Assembly: GCA_946479335.1 (NCBI GenBank) | Contig: CAMLFP010000210.1 | Coordinates: 1-9,578 of the forward strand | DNA length: 9,578 nucleotides | Source: an uncultured Archangium sp. | GTDB taxonomy: Bacteria > Myxococcota > Myxococcia > Myxococcales > Myxococcaceae | Direction of reading: 5' to 3' | Shown: positions 7,342-9,578 of the stretch, piece by piece | Position numbering within the stretch: position 1 is the first letter of the stretch | Layout: each line of letters begins with the position of its first letter | The notes under the pieces: model-generated | Database searches by the model: none | Told to the model about the DNA's origin: nothing | What the model saw: the letters and a program-made list of their open reading frames with translations, nothing else | Translations under genes and position numbers: made by a program

Positions 7342-8282
7342 AGACGTATTTCAAAGTCGCCGCGTTCGGCGCGGCGGTGGCCCTCACCGGCTGCCGTGGT
7401 TGGGAGACCGAGAATCGCCCGGTCCACCTCATCAAGAACATGGACACGCAGGAGAAGGGCAAGGCCTACCGGCGTGACACCACGGGCCTCTTCGCCGACG
7501 GGCGCATGATGCGCGCGCCGGTCGAAGGCACGGTCGCCCAGGGCCAGCTGGCCGATGACGACCAGTGGGAAGAGGGCCTGTCGTCCATCGACGGCGGCGC
7601 GCTCGAGCCCACCCAGGCGTTCCCCGCTTCGGTGAAGGACTCCTGGGACGAGCAGGTCGCGCGCGGCCAGAACCGCTACAACATCTACTGCGCGCCGTGC
7701 CACGGCCCGAACCTCGACGGCAAGGGCACGGTCGCCCAGCCGGCCTTCGACGGCGGCCAGCGGTTGACGGTGGCGCCGCCCGACCTGCACATCGAGCGCA
7801 TCTCGAAGGAGATGCCGGTCGGGAAGATCTACTCCGCCATCCGCAACGGCGTGAACGCGGGCAACATGCCCAGCTACGCCGCGCAGATCCCGGTCGCGGA
7901 CCGCTGGGCCATCATCGCCTACGTGAAGTCGGAGCAGATGAAGAAGGACCCCTCGGTTCCGCAGGAGCCGGGTGGTGTCGTGGTTCAGAAGATCGAAGTC
8001 GCGAACGCCGAAGCCGGTGCGCAGCTCTACAAGGCGAAGGGCTGCAACGCGTGCCACTCCATCGACGGCACCCGCGTGGTCGGCCCGACGTGGAAGGGCC
8101 TGTGGGGCAAGACCGAGAAGACGTCGGCCGGCGACGTGGTCGTCGACCTCGCGTACCTGACCGAGTCGATCGTCAACCCGATGGCGAAGATCGCCGATGG
8201 CTACCCGCCGGCGATGCCCGCGCAGCAGCTCACCGAGCCTGAAATCAAGTCCATCGCGCTCTACATGGAGACGTTGAAGTGA
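7338..8282 (+). CDS. actE: ACIII cytochrome c lipoprotein ActE, unusual diheme form
   Basis: ActE is the lipid-anchored heme c subunit that sits at the electron exit of ACIII. The GTG at 7338, with GGAG 8 bases upstream, gives a 314-residue protein with a lipoprotein signal (basic VKTYFK, hydrophobic core, lipobox LTGC, Cys19). The first cytochrome c domain has Cys118-Ala-Pro-Cys121-His122 and a likely axial Met177 (GNMPSY). This is the domain expected of a monoheme ActE. After a linker (about 200-222), a second domain has Cys236-Asn-Ala-Cys239-His240 and a likely axial Met293. Its segments GCNACHSIDGTRVVGPTWKG and GYPPAMP closely resemble the C-terminal heme domain of caa3-type oxidase subunit II. 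The protein is longer than single-heme ActE for this reason. I read it as a genuine fusion: codon use is uniform and there is no internal stop or restart. The last four bases overlap actF. Confidence 0.92.
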   Translation: MKTYFKVAAFGAAVALTGCRGWETENRPVHLIKNMDTQEKGKAYRRDTTGLFADGRMMRAPVEGTVAQGQLADDDQWEEGLSSIDGGALEPTQAFPASVKDSWDEQVARGQNRYNIYCAPCHGPNLDGKGTVAQPAFDGGQRLTVAPPDLHIERISKEMPVGKIYSAIRNGVNAGNMPSYAAQIPVADRWAIIAYVKSEQMKKDPSVPQEPGGVVVQKIEVANAEAGAQLYKAKGCNACHSIDGTRVVGPTWKGLWGKTEKTSAGDVVVDLAYLTESIVNPMAKIADGYPPAMPAQQLTEPEIKSIALYMETLK

Positions 8283-9511
8283 GCTCCCACGAAATCAAGA
8301 AGCCCGAAGACCTCATCGTGCCGAGCTCCAGCTTCCTCGCGAAGCTGCCGATGCTGGGCGGCATCCTCGCGGTGGCCGGCCTCGGCGCCACGCTGGGCAG
8401 CGCGTTCGGCGAGCACAAGGCGCGCGCGATGTTCAGCTACCTGTGGGCCTTCGAGGCGGCGCTGGCCATCGTGCTGGGCGGCCTCGGCGCGGTGCTCATC
8501 GACCACTCGGTGCGCACCGGGTGGAACGTGGTGTTGCGCCGCCAGATGGAGACGCTGCTCGGCTCGATGCCGCTGTTCATCGTGCTGTGGATCCCCATCG
8601 GGTTCATCGGCTTCCACGAGCTGTTCCCCTGGAGCCACGAGACCGACGCCATCCTCGAGAAGAAGCGGTGGTTCCTCACCTCGGGCTTCTGGTACGGGCG
8701 CGCGGTTCTCTACTTCGTGGTGTGGACGGCGCTGGGCGTCTTCCTGCACCGCAGCTCGCTCAAGCAAGACGTGACGGAGGACCCGGCGGCGCGCGAGAAG
8801 ATGGTGCACCTCACCCGCAAGGTCTCGGCGGCGGGCATCTTCCTCTGGGGCCTGACGATGTCGGGCGGCGCGATCGACTGGATGATGTCGCTCCAGCCGC
8901 ACTGGTACTCGACCATCTTCGGCGTGTACTTCTTCGCGGCCGGCGTGCTGGCGTTCTACGCCTTCATGGTGCTGTCGTCGCAGGCGCTGCAGGCGGCGGG
9001 GGTGCTCAAGGAGGCCATCACCGCCGAGCACTTCCACGACCTCGGCAAGTACATGTTCGGCTTCACCATCTTCTGGGCGTACATCGCGTTCAGCCAGTTC
9101 ATCCTCATCTGGTACGCGAACATCCCCGAAGAGACGGAGTTCTTCATGGTGCGGCTCGAGGGCGGCTGGGCGACCATCTCGTACCTGCTCCCGGTGCTGC
9201 ACTTCTTCGTGCCGTTCCTCTACCTGGTGTCGCGGCACGTGAAGCGCAACCGCGCGGCGCTGGCCCTGGGCGCGGTGTGGACGCTGGCGCTCCACCTGCT
9301 CGACTTCTACTGGCTCATCATGCCGAACTACGGCACGCACGGTGAGGGCCACCACGAAGCGCACTTCGACCCGAGCTACCTCGACTTCACGGCGGCCATC
9401 GGCGTCTTCGGCGCGCTCATCGCGGTGTACGGCTGGTTCCTCACGAAGAACAAGGCCGTGGCCATCAACGACCCGCGCCTCGAAGAGTCGCTGGCGCACG
9501 AGAACTACTGA
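8279..9511 (+). CDS. actF: ACIII membrane subunit ActF (NrfD-like)
   Basis: ActF is the second polytopic membrane subunit of ACIII. It is related to ActC and thought to contribute to the membrane core and to possible proton pathways, but not to the main quinol site. The 410-residue protein has about ten helices, near 24-44, 53-74, 94-114, 134-157, 183-203, 209-233, 256-281, 297-318, 325-348 and 368-389. Family signatures are visible: FSYLWAFEAAL (52-62), FHELFPWSHE (112-121), the long KRWFLTSGFWYGRAVLYF (129-146) and FSQFILIWYANIPEET (271-286), followed by acidic and histidine residues (GEGHHEAHFD, 355-364). The GTG start overlaps the actE stop by four bases (GTGA), and GGAG lies 8 bases upstream. 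It is the last gene of the operon, and a strong terminator begins 25 bases after the stop. Length is normal for the family. Confidence 0.94.
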   Translation: MSSHEIKKPEDLIVPSSSFLAKLPMLGGILAVAGLGATLGSAFGEHKARAMFSYLWAFEAALAIVLGGLGAVLIDHSVRTGWNVVLRRQMETLLGSMPLFIVLWIPIGFIGFHELFPWSHETDAILEKKRWFLTSGFWYGRAVLYFVVWTALGVFLHRSSLKQDVTEDPAAREKMVHLTRKVSAAGIFLWGLTMSGGAIDWMMSLQPHWYSTIFGVYFFAAGVLAFYAFMVLSSQALQAAGVLKEAITAEHFHDLGKYMFGFTIFWAYIAFSQFILIWYANIPEETEFFMVRLEGGWATISYLLPVLHFFVPFLYLVSRHVKRNRAALALGAVWTLALHLLDFYWLIMPNYGTHGEGHHEAHFDPSYLDFTAAIGVFGALIAVYGWFLTKNKAVAINDPRLEESLAHENY

Positions 9512-9535
9512 GGCGCACGGCGCTTCGGTGAGAGA

Positions 9536-9571
9536 AGCCGGTCTCCTTCACGGAGGCCGGCTTTTTTGTTT
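9536..9571 (+). terminator. Rho-independent terminator closing the act operon
   Basis: An 11-bp stem pairs AGCCGGTCTCC (9536-9546) with GGAGGCCGGCT (9552-9562), with a single G-T wobble and a 5-base TTCAC loop. It is followed by TTTTT-G-TTT, with six T's in a row at 9562-9567. This is a textbook intrinsic terminator 25 bases after the actF stop. It shows that the ACIII operon ends with actF and that any oxidase genes further right would need their own promoter or read-through. Confidence 0.93.
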
Positions 9572-9578
9572 CTGTGCG

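Noticed and set aside
8261..9499. A 412-codon minus-strand open frame opposite actF
   Set aside because: Shadow frame of low-complexity charged residues antisense to a clear ten-helix ActF.

Overview
The window holds a complete six-gene operon for alternative complex III (ACIII), the bacterial quinol:electron-acceptor oxidoreductase that replaces the cytochrome bc1 complex. The order is actA-actB-actC-actD-actE-actF (about 1441-9511, all on the + strand). Base composition is GC-rich with G or C at nearly every third codon position. The gene order, the fused actB and a neighbouring SCO-type copper protein suggest a myxobacterium (Myxococcota). That assignment is an inference from family knowledge, because the window has no taxonomic marker.

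Layout. Positions 1-63 look like the 5' end of a divergent minus-strand gene running off the left edge (tentative). Positions 64-424 show no convincing gene. At 425-637 there is a possible 70-residue single-helix membrane protein. It is followed 10 bases later by a 193-residue membrane-anchored SCO-like thioredoxin-fold protein (648-1229, GTG start). A 211-base gap (1230-1440) carries small inverted and direct repeats and probably the act promoter. The act operon follows: 19 bases between actA and actB, none between actB and actC, 2 between actC and actD, and 4-base GTGA overlaps at actD/actE and actE/actF. A strong rho-independent terminator (9536-9571) closes it.

How the parts work together. 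ActC and ActF are ten-helix NrfD/PsrC-type membrane proteins that hold the quinol site and probable proton paths. ActB is a Tat-exported fusion of a molybdenum-free molybdopterin-oxidoreductase-like domain and a four-cluster iron-sulfur domain. ActA carries five c-type hemes on an N-terminal anchor, ActD is a two-helix structural subunit, and ActE is a heme c lipoprotein. Electrons would pass from quinol to the iron-sulfur clusters, then the hemes, then a soluble cytochrome c or a heme-copper oxidase. The SCO-like protein upstream would fit copper-site assembly of that oxidase.

The most notable departure from the textbook complex is ActE. Instead of one heme it has two CXXCH motifs, and its C-terminal half resembles the cytochrome c domain found at the end of caa3-type oxidase subunit II. 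ACIII here would then carry seven c hemes and perhaps its own built-in electron-exit domain. Apart from this, the divergent SCO-like protein and the small membrane ORF, the region is a known respiratory system. I see no mobile element, CRISPR array, tRNA or rRNA.
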